A stretch of DNA of 64,000 nt from Peribacillus sp. FSL E2-0218 (GCF_037992945.1 NZ_CP150304.1:2049501-2113500), one strand, 5' to 3'. Shown: positions 1-8,960, counted from the stretch's first letter. Translations and numbers: made by a program. The notes: generated by a model from the letters alone, not told the origin.

Positions 1-27
1 GCGAAAGAAAACCGTATGATTTTCAAA

Positions 28-67
28 CCTTTTCCCGGCGGAATTCGGGGAAAGGCTTTTTATTTTT
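28..67 (+). terminator. Terminator of a gene upstream of the window
   Basis: A ten-base-pair stem with one wobble pair (CCTTTTCCCG at 28-37, CGGGGAAAGG at 46-55) is followed by a T-rich run. It ends a transcription unit lying left of the window and insulates treP. Confidence 0.7.
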
Positions 68-99
68 CAAAGGATATAGGATGGTTGAAAAAAAAGTGG

Positions 100-128
100 T
101 TGACACACCTGTACGTACAGGATAAGAT
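100..128 (+). promoter_or_regulatory. treP sigma-A promoter
   Basis: TTGACA at 100-105 and TAAGAT at 123-128 are 17 bases apart, a good vegetative promoter. The spacer holds a perfect palindrome that is a candidate TreR site, so bound repressor would sit directly on the polymerase site. Confidence 0.8.
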
Positions 129-158
129 GAAAGCGTAACCAAATCTTGTACGTACAGG
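108..158. promoter_or_regulatory. Two TreR-like operators
   Basis: CCTGTACGTACAGG at 108-121 is a perfect 14-base palindrome inside the promoter spacer. A second copy of its core, TGTACGTACA, lies at 147-156. Two palindromic sites in front of treP match the known B. subtilis arrangement, in which TreR represses and trehalose-6-phosphate releases it; the core base sequence here differs from what I recall for that species. Assignment to TreR is inferred from position and from treR ending the operon. Confidence 0.75.
127..142 (+). promoter_or_regulatory. Catabolite-responsive element (cre)
   Basis: ATGAAAGCGTAACCAA fits the cre consensus WTGNAARCGNWWWCAW at all but one position. It overlaps the end of the -10 box and the likely transcription start, where CcpA binding represses. 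This predicts glucose repression of treP-treA-treR. Confidence 0.7.
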
Positions 159-205
159 TTTGGGGGACTAATATATTTTACTTTCTAAGGAAGGGAAGTA
201 CTCAA

Positions 206-1657
206 ATGGGTAAATACACAGAACCAGCAGGGGATTTGCTCCAATATGTCGGAGGGAAAGAGAATATCGCCACGGTTACGCATTGTGCGACAAGAATGCG
301 ATTCGTACTGAAAGATACAGCAAAGGCGGATGTAACGAATATTGAATCAATCAAACTAGTAAAAGGAACCTTTACACAAGCCGGGCAGTTCCAGGTCATC
401 ATCGGCAATGAAGTATCATCCTTTTATAATGAATTCGTTTCGATAGCCGGCTTGCAGGAAGCATCGAAAGAAGACGTGAAAGCGGCAGCTAAACAGAATA
501 TGAGCTGGCTGCAGCGCTTGGTTGCCCATCTTGCGGATATTTTCACACCGCTGATTCCAGCCATAGTCGTCGGGGGCCTCATTCTTGGTTTCCGCAATAT
601 CATCGGGGATATTAAAATGTTCGATGATGGCACGAAGACGCTTGTGGAGATTTCCCAATTTTGGTCAGGGGTCCATGCTTTCCTTTGGCTGATTGGCGAA
701 GCTATATTTCATTTTCTTCCAGTTGGGATCACGTGGTCCATTTCGAAGAAAATGGGCACCACGCAAATTCTCGGAATTGTCCTTGGTTTGACGCTCGTTT
801 CTCCGCAGCTTCTTAATGCATATGCAGTGGCAGGGACAAAAGCAAGTGACATCCCGTTTTGGGATTTTGGTTTCGTCCAAGTCGATATGATCGGCTATCA
901 AGCCCAGGTCATTCCGGCGATACTGGCAGGCTTCGTTTTAGCTTATTTAGAGCGGTTCCTGAGAGATCGAGTGCATAATTCCATTTCCATGATCGTCGTT
1001 CCATTTTTTGCTTTGCTTCCAACCGTGATCATTGCCCATACCGTTTTAGGGCCTATCGGCTGGAAAATCGGCACAGTCATTTCATCAGTTGTATACTCTG
1101 GTCTGACTTCATCGTTTGGTTGGCTATTCGCTGCCGTTTTCGGCTTTGCGTATGCACCGCTTGTCATCACCGGTTTGCATCACATGACAAACGCAATCGA
1201 TTTGCAGCTTATGAGTGAATTGCACGGAACGAACCTTTGGCCGATGATCGCTTTATCGAACATTGCTCAAGGAACGGCTGTACTTGCGATGATTTACATC
1301 AATAGAAAGGACGAGGAGGAAAGACAAGTGTCGATCCCAGCCACGATTTCATGCTATCTCGGGGTAACCGAGCCGGCCATGTTCGGGATTAACTTGAAAT
1401 ACGGCTTCCCGTTCCTGGCAGGTATGATTGGTTCAATGTTTGCTGGCATCGTATCCGTCGGATCTGGTGTGATGGCCAACTCCATCGGCGTAGGCGGGAT
1501 ACCGGGTATCCTTTCCATCCAGCCAAAACATATGGGAATGTTTGCAGTGGCGATGCTGGTTGCCTTCATCGTGCCGTTCATTTTGACCATCGTCTTTTCC
1601 AAACGGCCTCAAATGAACTTGAAAACGAGAACGAAACCAACGAAATTAAATGCGTAA
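206..1657 (+). CDS. treP: PTS trehalose-specific EIIBC component
   Basis: Imports trehalose and phosphorylates it to trehalose-6-phosphate at the membrane. The 483-residue protein starts with an EIIB domain (phospho-acceptor Cys in the THCATRMRF motif, near residue 27), followed by a multi-helix EIIC domain carrying the GLHHMTNAID and CYLGVTEPAMFGI motifs. There is no EIIA domain, so the phosphate must come from an EIIA encoded elsewhere, as in B. subtilis. The ATG at 206 follows an AAGGAAGGGA ribosome site; the frame is open further upstream but that part covers an operator and has no ribosome site. It is first in treP-treA-treR. Confidence 0.96.
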   Translation: MGKYTEPAGDLLQYVGGKENIATVTHCATRMRFVLKDTAKADVTNIESIKLVKGTFTQAGQFQVIIGNEVSSFYNEFVSIAGLQEASKEDVKAAAKQNMSWLQRLVAHLADIFTPLIPAIVVGGLILGFRNIIGDIKMFDDGTKTLVEISQFWSGVHAFLWLIGEAIFHFLPVGITWSISKKMGTTQILGIVLGLTLVSPQLLNAYAVAGTKASDIPFWDFGFVQVDMIGYQAQVIPAILAGFVLAYLERFLRDRVHNSISMIVVPFFALLPTVIIAHTVLGPIGWKIGTVISSVVYSGLTSSFGWLFAAVFGFAYAPLVITGLHHMTNAIDLQLMSELHGTNLWPMIALSNIAQGTAVLAMIYINRKDEEERQVSIPATISCYLGVTEPAMFGINLKYGFPFLAGMIGSMFAGIVSVGSGVMANSIGVGGIPGILSIQPKHMGMFAVAMLVAFIVPFILTIVFSKRPQMNLKTRTKPTKLNA

Positions 1658-1663
1658 CCATGC

Positions 1664-1692
1664 AAAGGGGGAGGAGTCTCCCTCTTTTTTTT
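1664..1692 (+). terminator. Intercistronic terminator between treP and treA
   Basis: The stem (1664-1673 with 1678-1687, one wobble pair) has a four-base loop and a T run reaching 1692. Because treA lacks an obvious promoter of its own, this probably lowers treA and treR expression relative to treP rather than ending the operon. Confidence 0.7.
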
Positions 1693-1739
1693 ATCATACT
1701 GGCAAAAGGTCGTTTGAAATAGCAGAGGAGGATTTTACA

Positions 1740-3422
1740 ATGAAGGATTTTAAAAAAAGCACCGTGTATCAAATTTATCCGAAATCATTCAAGGATTCCA
1801 ACGGGGACGGCATCGGGGATATCAATGGGGTGATTGAAAAAATGGATTACCTCGAGTTACTTGGAGTTGATTATATTTGGCTGACGCCATTTTACCGTTC
1901 ACCGCAAAATGATAACGGCTATGATGTAGCGGATTATACATCCATCGATCCAGCGTTCGGGACAATGGCTGATTTCGGGAGATTGGTGAAGGCTGCCCAA
2001 TCAAGGAATATGGAAATCATGCTGGATATGGTATTCAACCATACATCCACAGAGCATGAATGGTTCCAAAAGGCATTGGCAGGCGATAAGGAGTATAAGG
2101 ATTATTATATTTTCAAAAAATCGCCCGACAGCGAACCGCCTACGAATTGGATTTCAAAATTTGGCGGCCCAGCATGGGAATATGTAGAAGAATTTGATGA
2201 ATATTACCTTCACTTGTTCGACCGTACACAAGCTGACCTTAACTGGGAAAACCCTAGAGTAAGGCAAGAAATCTATGATGTCGTTAACTTTTGGATGGAA
2301 AAGGGTGTGAAAGGGTTCCGCCTGGATGTCATCAATCTCATTTCCAAGCCCGGCTTATTCGAAAATGATTTGGAAGGGGACGGCCGCTGCTTTTATACGG
2401 ATGGCGACAAAATCCATCAATACCTTAAAGAATTGAATGAAGAAACGTTTGGGAAAGAAGAAAAAGTGGTGACGGTAGGAGAAATGTCATCGACGACGAT
2501 CGATCATTGCATCCAATATTCCGCGCCTGATGAAAAGGAGCTGTCCATGGTATTCAACTTCCATCATCTCAAGGTGGATTACATGGATGGGGAAAAGTGG
2601 TCCATTGCCGATTTTGACTTCAGGATGTTAAAGGAAATCCTCAGCAGCTGGCAATACGGCATGCAAAAAGGTAACGGATGGAATGCACTCTTCTGGTGCA
2701 ACCATGACCAGCCGCGAATAGTGTCCAGGTTTGGCAATGATGAAGAGTATCAAAAGCAATCGGCCAAGATGCTGGCAACAGCGATCCATATGCTCAGGGG
2801 AACGCCTTACATATATCAAGGCGAGGAAATAGGAATGACGAATCCGAAGTTCACCAAAATTGAACAATATCGCGATGTCGAATCGATTAATTATTTCAAT
2901 ATTTTAAAAGAAGAAGGAAAAGATGAAGAAGAAATAATGGAAATTCTCCAAGCTAAGTCCCGTGACAATTCCCGGACCCCGATGCAGTGGGAACATGCGG
3001 AGCATGCAGGCTTCACGACGGGGACGCCATGGATTGAAGTCCCAGATCATGCAGAGGCAATCAACGTTGAGCATTCACTGAGCGATCAAGATTCGATTTT
3101 CTATCATTACCAAAAACTAATATGTTTACGGAAGAAACATGATATCATTGCATATGGGGAATACCAGGAAATCCTTGGTGACCATCCCGAATTATTCGCT
3201 TATATCCGCAGTCATGAAGATAAGAAGCTCCTTGTCATCAATAATTTTTATGCAAAAGAAGCGTTTTTCGAGATGCCAAAGGATGCAAACCTGTCCGGCT
3301 TCAAGTCAGAGCTTCTAATTTCCAACTATGCCGATTCAAAAGAGCTTATAGATCAATGTGTGCTGAGGCCCTATGAATCGGTGGTCTATTTGTTGGAAAA
3401 GGGACAGCCGGTTAACAAATAA
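1740..3422 (+). CDS. treA: Alpha,alpha-phosphotrehalase
   Basis: Cytoplasmic glycoside hydrolase family 13 enzyme that splits trehalose-6-phosphate into glucose and glucose-6-phosphate. The 560 residues begin with the family-typical STVYQIYPKSFKDSNGDGIGD segment and contain the conserved blocks DMVFNHTS, GFRLDVINLI (nucleophile Asp), VTVGEMSS (acid/base Glu) and CNHDQPR. The ATG at 1740 follows AGAGGAGG; an in-frame extension upstream runs through the intercistronic hairpin and is not plausible. The gene lies between treP and treR, and its length is normal for the family. Confidence 0.96.
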   Translation: MKDFKKSTVYQIYPKSFKDSNGDGIGDINGVIEKMDYLELLGVDYIWLTPFYRSPQNDNGYDVADYTSIDPAFGTMADFGRLVKAAQSRNMEIMLDMVFNHTSTEHEWFQKALAGDKEYKDYYIFKKSPDSEPPTNWISKFGGPAWEYVEEFDEYYLHLFDRTQADLNWENPRVRQEIYDVVNFWMEKGVKGFRLDVINLISKPGLFENDLEGDGRCFYTDGDKIHQYLKELNEETFGKEEKVVTVGEMSSTTIDHCIQYSAPDEKELSMVFNFHHLKVDYMDGEKWSIADFDFRMLKEILSSWQYGMQKGNGWNALFWCNHDQPRIVSRFGNDEEYQKQSAKMLATAIHMLRGTPYIYQGEEIGMTNPKFTKIEQYRDVESINYFNILKEEGKDEEEIMEILQAKSRDNSRTPMQWEHAEHAGFTTGTPWIEVPDHAEAINVEHSLSDQDSIFYHYQKLICLRKKHDIIAYGEYQEILGDHPELFAYIRSHEDKKLLVINNFYAKEAFFEMPKDANLSGFKSELLISNYADSKELIDQCVLRPYESVVYLLEKGQPVNK

Positions 3423-3437
3423 TATTGTGGTGATGAA

Positions 3438-4151
3438 ATGAACAGCAAATACCTATCACTATATGGTGATATCGTTACAAAGATTGAAGAAAAAACTTTT
3501 TCCGCCAATGAAAAGCTTCCTTCCGAAAGCAGCTTCATGGAAGAGTATGGTATTTCAAGGGATACTGTGAGGAAGGCTTTGAATTTACTCGAACAAAATG
3601 GGTATATTCACAAAATCAAGGGCAAGGGATCTTTCGTGCTCGATATCAACAAATTCAATTTTCCTGTGGCAGGATTGATTTCCTTTAAGGAAATGGCGGA
3701 GAAGCTGAATCTGCATTCCAAAACGATCATTCATACGCTGGAGCTTGAGTCCCCGGACTCAAACATGATGAAGCATCTTGACCTAACGAAAGATCAGGAA
3801 ATATGGAAGGTTTTTCGGATTCGGCAAATCAATGGCAAAAAAATCATCCTTGATAAAGATTATTTCAATAGTGAGCTTGTCCCTAAGCTGACAAAGGAAA
3901 TCAGTGAGGATTCGATTTATCGTTATATCGAGGGAGAACTGGGGCTTCAGATTGGATTTTCGAATAAGGAAATCACCGTGGAGCCATGCAGTGACGAAGA
4001 TAAACAGCTATTGGATATTGAAGACTATGATATGGTCGCCGTCGTGAGAAGTACTGTCCATTTAATGGATGGAAGTTTGTTTCAGTATAGTGAATCCAGG
4101 CATAGGCCGGATAAATTCAAGTTCACCGACTTTGCACGGCGGACTTGGTAA
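3438..4151 (+). CDS. treR: Trehalose operon repressor, GntR/HutC type
   Basis: Transcriptional repressor of the trehalose genes. Residues 1-70 form a GntR winged helix (NEKLPSESSFMEEYGISRDTVRKAL), and the rest is a UTRA effector domain expected to sense trehalose-6-phosphate. At 237 residues it matches B. subtilis TreR in length. It starts 15 bases after treA with the ribosome site GTGGTGA, so it is in the operon it controls; the palindromes at 108-158 are its likely targets. Confidence 0.95.
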   Translation: MNSKYLSLYGDIVTKIEEKTFSANEKLPSESSFMEEYGISRDTVRKALNLLEQNGYIHKIKGKGSFVLDINKFNFPVAGLISFKEMAEKLNLHSKTIIHTLELESPDSNMMKHLDLTKDQEIWKVFRIRQINGKKIILDKDYFNSELVPKLTKEISEDSIYRYIEGELGLQIGFSNKEITVEPCSDEDKQLLDIEDYDMVAVVRSTVHLMDGSLFQYSESRHRPDKFKFTDFARRTW

Positions 4152-4186
4152 AGACTTCAGCCGTATATGCCCAATAGTTCAAGACA

Positions 4187-4226
4187 AAAGGGGGTTCGGA
4201 ATTTAACATTTCCGAACCCCCTTTTT
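4187..4226. terminator. Terminator of treR, usable from both strands
   Basis: A long perfect stem of the AAAAGGGGGTTCGGAA type closes the convergent treR and SMR units, with A and T runs on its two sides. The same hairpin design occurs just inside the right end of the insertion sequence (10645-10680) and at about 39895-39935. Confidence 0.85.
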
Positions 4227-4279
4227 ACCTGTCAAATTCCGCCTTGAGTTGGTCATTTTGTACCTTTCATCTAGCTGTT

Positions 4280-4633
4280 TCATTCAGTTAGAGATGATTT
4301 CTTTGTTTGCTTCGAAGAATGGGAAGCGTTCAATAAAGCAACTCCGCCAATGATTAAGATTAACCCGCCTAACGTAAGTGTACTAAAGGGCTCATCCCAG
4401 AGAATAACGCCTATCAATGCAGTTAAAGCGGTGCCGATTCCAGACCAAATGGCATAAGCCAAGCTTAACGGAATCGTTTTAAGACATAAGGATAGGCAAT
4501 AAAACGCCGTTCCGAAGCCCAGGATAACCCCTAATGTCGGGAAAAAATTAGTGAATCCATCAGATATCTTAAGCATGGTCGTCCCAAATACTTCGGTTAT
4601 GATGGATATCCCCAGTGCCATGTACCCTTTCAT
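4280..4633 (-). CDS. Small multidrug resistance (SMR) exporter subunit, second of pair
   Basis: Four-helix inner-membrane protein of the SMR family, which exports cationic drugs or guanidinium-type compounds in exchange for protons. The 117 residues contain the conserved helix-1 Glu (GISIITEVFGTTMLK) and the LAYAIWSGIGTALTALIG signature. The ATG at 4633 follows GGAGG; an in-frame extension upstream has no ribosome site and overlaps the preceding gene. It lies 28 bases after a distinct SMR gene, the layout of heterodimeric pairs such as EbrAB or YkkCD. Substrate cannot be read from the sequence. Confidence 0.85.
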   Translation of the reverse strand: MKGYMALGISIITEVFGTTMLKISDGFTNFFPTLGVILGFGTAFYCLSLCLKTIPLSLAYAIWSGIGTALTALIGVILWDEPFSTLTLGGLILIIGGVALLNASHSSKQTKKSSLTE

Positions 4634-4661
4634 TCCATTACCTCCAATATAATTAAAAACG

Positions 4662-4991
4662 TTATTGAGAATCACCAGCAGCAAGCTTCAAAATGACGAC
4701 TCCGCCAATGATCAAAAGTAAACCTATGAATTTTTTCAGATTGAAGCTTTCTTTATAAACGATTACCCCCACTAAAGCTGTTAAGGCGGTTCCAATGCCG
4801 GACCATATCGCATACGCCGTTCCAAGTGGAATGGTCATGAGGGATATGGATAGGCAATAAAAGGCTAAACCCATTCCGATTATGACACCCAAGGAAGGGA
4901 AAAAACGTTTAAATCCGTTCGATCCTTTTAACATGGAGCTGCCAAACACTTCACTTACAATCGCTATTGCCAAGAATGCATATGGATACAA
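4662..4991 (-). CDS. Small multidrug resistance (SMR) exporter subunit, first of pair
   Basis: 109-residue, four-helix SMR protein with the helix-1 Glu in AIAIVSEVFGSSMLK and the GTAYAIWSGIGTALTALVG signature. It is translated from the ATG at 4991 behind GGAGGAG. It is clearly related to but distinct from the next gene, so the two probably form a heterodimer with opposed topologies, as paired SMR proteins do. I saw no ykkC-type guanidine riboswitch or adjacent TetR gene in the upstream 450 bases. Confidence 0.85.
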   Translation of the reverse strand: MYPYAFLAIAIVSEVFGSSMLKGSNGFKRFFPSLGVIIGMGLAFYCLSISLMTIPLGTAYAIWSGIGTALTALVGVIVYKESFNLKKFIGLLLIIGGVVILKLAAGDSQ

Positions 4992-5446
4992 AATGATCTC
5001 CTCCTATATTGCTGTTCATGAATTTTTAAATTACTTTCTCAAGCATCTTATCATCTAAGGGAGCCATATAAAAAGTCTCGCAACAAAATGTAACATTCTA
5101 TCATCATTCAGCATGTCACAGCGGTTCACATGCTATCTTGCTTCCCTATTCCTTTTCGATGCTGTTCATAGGCAATCTATCATTTCCAAGAACTGAATGG
5201 ATCTTCCATGTTTTTGCTGCAGCTCTGCTTGAAGAAGCAAGCTAGTGCTCAATATATCACATAATAGAGTGCATAAGAGAAGGAAACACCAAATGAATCA
5301 AAACTGTCTGAGTGGTGTTGTCAACTCCGATGTGATGAAAGCCTAACTCGTGCTGCAAACTTTGTTTGTAAAAAAGGTCAAAAAGGGGTTCTTAGGAAAT
5401 TTGTCGAATAGAGTTTATAAACGAATATCAAGGAGTGGTTTTTCTT
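4992..5446. other. Intergenic region between the SMR pair and the dnaN-like gene
   Basis: About 450 bases between divergent genes. I could not support any coding region. It must hold both promoters, but no convincing -35/-10 pair stood out. A short stem (AACACC about 5285, GGTGTT about 5315) is the only structure seen. Confidence 0.5.
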
Positions 5447-6582
5447 ATGGAATTTATGGTTAACAAAAACTGCCTTCATCAAGCTCTTTCAGCTGTCGGG
5501 CATGCAATTTCCACAAAAACGACACCATCCATTTTAACAGGGATAAAGATAGTCGCAAATGTGGATGGATTAATCCTCCTAGGCAGCAATTCAGACATTA
5601 TCATCGAAAAAACCATTCCAGTTACGCTTGGCGGTGAAAGAGTATTGGAGGTGTATGATAAGGGAAGTGTCGTCTTACCAGCAAAATATTTACGTGATAT
5701 CATCCAAAAATTATCCGATGACATCCATATTAAGCTCAACGCAAACCATTCAGTAACGATTAAATCGGCTGAAATCGTTACTGATCTTAATGGTTTCAAT
5801 TCGACAGAATATCCTGATCTTCCGTTCATTGATGATTCCGCATTCATTGAGGTACACAGTGAAGGATTGCAGGAAATCATTAAGCAGACGGTTTTTGCCG
5901 TATCCAAAAGCGAGTCCAGGCCTGCACTGGCAGGAGTCAATATGACATTCAAGGAAAAATGCTTTGTTGCGTGGCGACGAATTCGCATCGCTTGGCGTCA
6001 AGCGAGCTAGCGTTAGAGACCAAAATAACTGGTTCGTTCATCGTCCCAAGTAAGAGCCTGAATGAGCTGACCAAATTAATGAATGATGAAGCGGGTGTCG
6101 TACATATTTTTGTTTCAAAAAGTTACGTGGGATTCAAATCAAGCCATATTTCACTTTTTACCAGGTTGATAGATGGCAGCTATCCTAATGTATTGGAAAT
6201 GCTGCCAAGAGATTCGAAAACGACCATCATCATGGACACTAATAAACTAGTAAAAGGAGTTGATAGAGCCTGTCTCTTTGCTAGGGATTGCCGAAATAAC
6301 AATGTACACTTAGATCTCTTGGAGGGCAATGGATTACAAATTTCTTCCAATTCAACAGAACGAGGGAAAATAAAAGAAATCCAAACTATCAAGGGCATAA
6401 AAGGTGAAGGAGAAGTAAATGTTTCACTTGATGGATATATCTTATTGGATGCCTTGAAGGTGATAAAGGAAAAAGAGGTCAAACTAAGCTTTGGCGGAGC
6501 CATGAAGCCAGTCCTAATCGAGCCTGTCAATGGTACTTCACAGCTTCATCTCATTTCACCTGTAAGATCACCATCAGCTTGA
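5447..6582 (+). pseudogene. DNA polymerase III beta clamp paralogue, split by a one-base frameshift
   Basis: Encodes a sliding clamp (DnaN family) in two frames. The first part, from the ATG at 5447 behind AAGGAG, covers domain 1 and the start of domain 2 up to SRPALAGVNMTFKEK. The second frame resumes immediately with MLCCVATNSHRLA, the clamp ATDSHRLA motif, and runs to QLHLISPVRSPSA. The break lies at a run of five A (5955-5959); one more A would restore a 378-residue protein, exactly the length I recall for B. subtilis DnaN. No other defect is visible. Cluster genes of replication (dnaA, recF) are absent, so this is a second clamp. It may be a real frameshift or a homopolymer reading error. 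Confidence 0.85.
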
Positions 6583-6623
6583 TGTGTACATAGGTGCACG
6601 CTTGCATTTTAATAAAGTAAAAG

Positions 6624-6656
6624 ATGGATACCGCCTATTTTCGCCACGGTATCCAT
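6624..6656. terminator. Terminator-like hairpin between convergent genes
   Basis: A perfect ten-pair stem (ATGGATACCG at 6624-6633, CGGTATCCAT at 6647-6656) separates the dnaN-like gene from the converging histidine kinase. The T run is weak, so termination is likely but not certain. Confidence 0.55.
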
Positions 6657-6681
6657 CGTATAAATAATCAACGAGCAGTTA

Positions 6682-7902
6682 CTAGGTTAATGCCGGCAGC
6701 TTTATTTCGAAGGAGAATGTCGACCCTTGTTTACTAGTCTCTTCAAGCCAAATGCTTCCATCCATCATTTCCGTCAATCGTTTACAGATGGAAAGGCCAA
6801 GGCCCGTCCCTGTTTTGAATGTTGCCGTGCCTTTTGGATACACTTGATTGAAAGGCTTAAAAAGGCTCGCTACTTGATCATTTGGAATACCGTTTCCTGA
6901 ATCCTTTACATGGAAAGATAAATGGATGAAATCAGGATTGTTTTCTCCGGGCATTAAGGTGACGGAAATGTTAATGTTGCCATCATCCGTATACTTAATG
7001 GCGTTTTCTATTAAATTTACAAGGATCTGACGGATTTTATGATCATCGCCCAATAATACCATCGGAATCTCCGGATCGATATCACTAAGTAATCTCATTC
7101 CTTTTTTATCGGCTTCAGCTTTGAATGATTTGAATACTTGTTCTACACAGAAGTGGATATCAAAAGGCTGGATGTTCATTTCCATTTTACCCGTATCCAT
7201 TTTAGAATAATTCAATATATGACTTACCATCGTAAGCAGCGCCTTGCCGCTCGTTTCGATGATTTCCGTATATTCTTTTTGTTCGTCCGTCATTTCAGTA
7301 GAATGCAGCAGCTCCGTCATTCCCAAAATACCGATCATGGGATCTTTAATTTCTTGACTGAGGACAGCCAGTAAATCGGATTTATCCTTACTGAGTTTAT
7401 CAATTTGGAGTGATGCCAAACGCAGCTCCATTTCATCCATGACGATCTGGGCAAGGGACCGGAGAATTTCCAGTTCTTGTTCCGTGATGACACGCGGCTT
7501 ATAATCAATGACACAAAGAACGCCAAGATTATGGTTGTCATGCGTATTCAAAGGGATGCCGGCATAAAAACGAAACCCGTTTTCTCCTGCCACCAAAGGG
7601 TTTGCTAGCGATCGTGGATCTAAACTGGCATCTTTAAGTATATAAGGAACATTGTGAAGTATGGCTGAAGCACAGAGACCTGGCTCCCTTTCGATTTCCT
7701 CCACATCCAAGCCATGATGGGACTTGAACCATATCCGATCCTCGTCGACAAGGCTGGTAATGGCGATAGGTACATTCAGGAGCTGTGATGCAAGGGCCGT
7801 AACCCTATCGAAAGCGCCATCCGGCGGTGTATCAAGTATTTGATACCGCTGTAGGGCATTTATACGTTCTTTTTCATGTGGGGTAATTTCCATCATGTTC
7901 AA
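6682..7902 (-). CDS. GAF-domain histidine-kinase-like protein without the phospho-acceptor His
   Basis: Soluble 406-residue sensor. Residues about 20-155 form a GAF domain (QILDTPPDGAFDRVTALASQL to a GVLCVIDY motif); about 175-245 form the HisKA dimerisation helices; the rest is a HATPase domain with N box (NLIENAIKY), G1 (DSGNGIP) and G2 (GTGLGLSICKRL) intact. The H box reads VLSQEIKDPMIGILGM: Gln183 stands where His is expected, and the codon is CAA. It may bind ATP yet not autophosphorylate in the usual way. The TTG at 7902 is eight bases from AGGAGG and is preferred over the ATG at 7896. No response regulator is adjacent. Confidence 0.88.
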   Translation of the reverse strand: MNMMEITPHEKERINALQRYQILDTPPDGAFDRVTALASQLLNVPIAITSLVDEDRIWFKSHHGLDVEEIEREPGLCASAILHNVPYILKDASLDPRSLANPLVAGENGFRFYAGIPLNTHDNHNLGVLCVIDYKPRVITEQELEILRSLAQIVMDEMELRLASLQIDKLSKDKSDLLAVLSQEIKDPMIGILGMTELLHSTEMTDEQKEYTEIIETSGKALLTMVSHILNYSKMDTGKMEMNIQPFDIHFCVEQVFKSFKAEADKKGMRLLSDIDPEIPMVLLGDDHKIRQILVNLIENAIKYTDDGNINISVTLMPGENNPDFIHLSFHVKDSGNGIPNDQVASLFKPFNQVYPKGTATFKTGTGLGLSICKRLTEMMDGSIWLEETSKQGSTFSFEIKLPALT

Positions 7903-8254
7903 TTAATTTTCCTCCTATGTCTCAAAGATTGCCATGCGCACAGTAAAGTGGTTCATGACATGAGACATTCCTATGCAGCATATACCATGATTTCATGGAG
8001 AATGACAAAAGCCCTATATTTGATGGAAGACTTATCGTCCATTCATGCATTCTTATACTGATGCTCCCATTATATCATTTAATAGGCGGAGGGGTTCGAA
8101 TAATGTGGGACTTGTCCTTTACTACCCAGCCCGGAATGCTAAGCAATAAAAATCAATACCTTTTCTTAGAAAAGAGAAAAAAACATGATGGACAACTTCG
8201 TAAAACAAGTAGCTAATAAACCGTAATTGTCACATTCCGATTTCTATATATTCT
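7903..8254. other. Intergenic region, nothing supported
   Basis: About 350 bases upstream of the GAF kinase and downstream of the P-loop kinase gene. Open frames here are short, have no ribosome site and resemble nothing I know. Confidence 0.5.
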
Positions 8255-8761
8255 TTATTTAGGCATGTTTTTCAGTATCCATTTTTTAATCAGCTTGGCC
8301 ACCTGGGGTGGCGAAGTGCTGGAGGTATCTATTACTGGGATGGGAGGAGAGGATGTTTGAGCTTCCTGAACCAATTTTTCAGATAGTACATTCATATATT
8401 CGATGCTATTTTCCGTCCATTTCCCCCGTGCCGCTAGCCGTTCTGTGCGCGCTTTGTCATTACAAAAAAGATGGAGATAATGCACAGGACCAAAAAAAGG
8501 GAAGTGATCACAGATTTCTACGTTATATGGGTCAGGTACATGGCCAAACAAAACGGTATTCCGCCCGGAATATGCACTATAATAGGCAATTTTCAACCAA
8601 TTATCACAAGCTTGCTGATAATTTTCATCATTTACAATAAGATCCATATCAAAAACATTTACATTTAAATCAACCATGATTTTCTGTAGTTCCAATGAGG
8701 TTGCCGATTTACCGGAACCACTGATGCCAGTCACAATAAAAATAGGGTACGTTATGATCAT
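8255..8761 (-). CDS. P-loop nucleotide kinase-like protein
   Basis: Small cytoplasmic protein with a Walker A motif near its start (VTGISGSGKSATSLEL), a DMDLIVND segment typical of nucleoside or nucleotide kinases, and a lid-like RTERLAARGKWTENS region. The substrate is unknown. The start is uncertain: ATG at 8761 abuts an AAGGTG sequence and GTG at 8764 is equally possible. It stands alone, convergent with nothing, and shares no operon. Confidence 0.7.
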   Translation of the reverse strand: MIITYPIFIVTGISGSGKSATSLELQKIMVDLNVNVFDMDLIVNDENYQQACDNWLKIAYYSAYSGRNTVLFGHVPDPYNVEICDHFPFFGPVHYLHLFCNDKARTERLAARGKWTENSIEYMNVLSEKLVQEAQTSSPPIPVIDTSSTSPPQVAKLIKKWILKNMPK

Positions 8762-8931
8762 CACCTTCCAATGTGTTAAGGGAATGGGCTACTGATATCC
8801 CATATGATAGTTACACCTTATGTATCATATGTTGATGCTCTGGAATTGCATCTTTCGTATACCTAGAGCGAAAAAAAAACTTGAACGCTTTTTCCAGCTT
8901 TACATGGGGTCAGGGCGATAATCCATAATAA

Positions 8932-8952
8932 AAAACCCCGGATCGGGGTTTT
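8932..8952. repeat. Left flanking direct repeat of the insertion sequence (a duplicated terminator)
   Basis: Twenty-one bases with arms AAAACCCC and GGGGTTTT, identical to 10693-10713. It directly abuts the left inverted repeat of the insertion sequence and is best explained as a target-site duplication of the cotD terminator. Confidence 0.85.
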
Positions 8953-8960
8953 CAGACTGT

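Noticed and set aside
4992..5446. A guanidine (ykkC-type) riboswitch before the paired SMR genes
   Set aside because: The conserved ykkC elements and the ACGR-loop hairpins of the smaller guanidine riboswitches were not found on the relevant strand.
5955..6010. Programmed frameshift in the dnaN-like gene
   Set aside because: Only five A without a full slippery heptamer, a stimulatory stem or an internal ribosome site. A base loss or read error is simpler.
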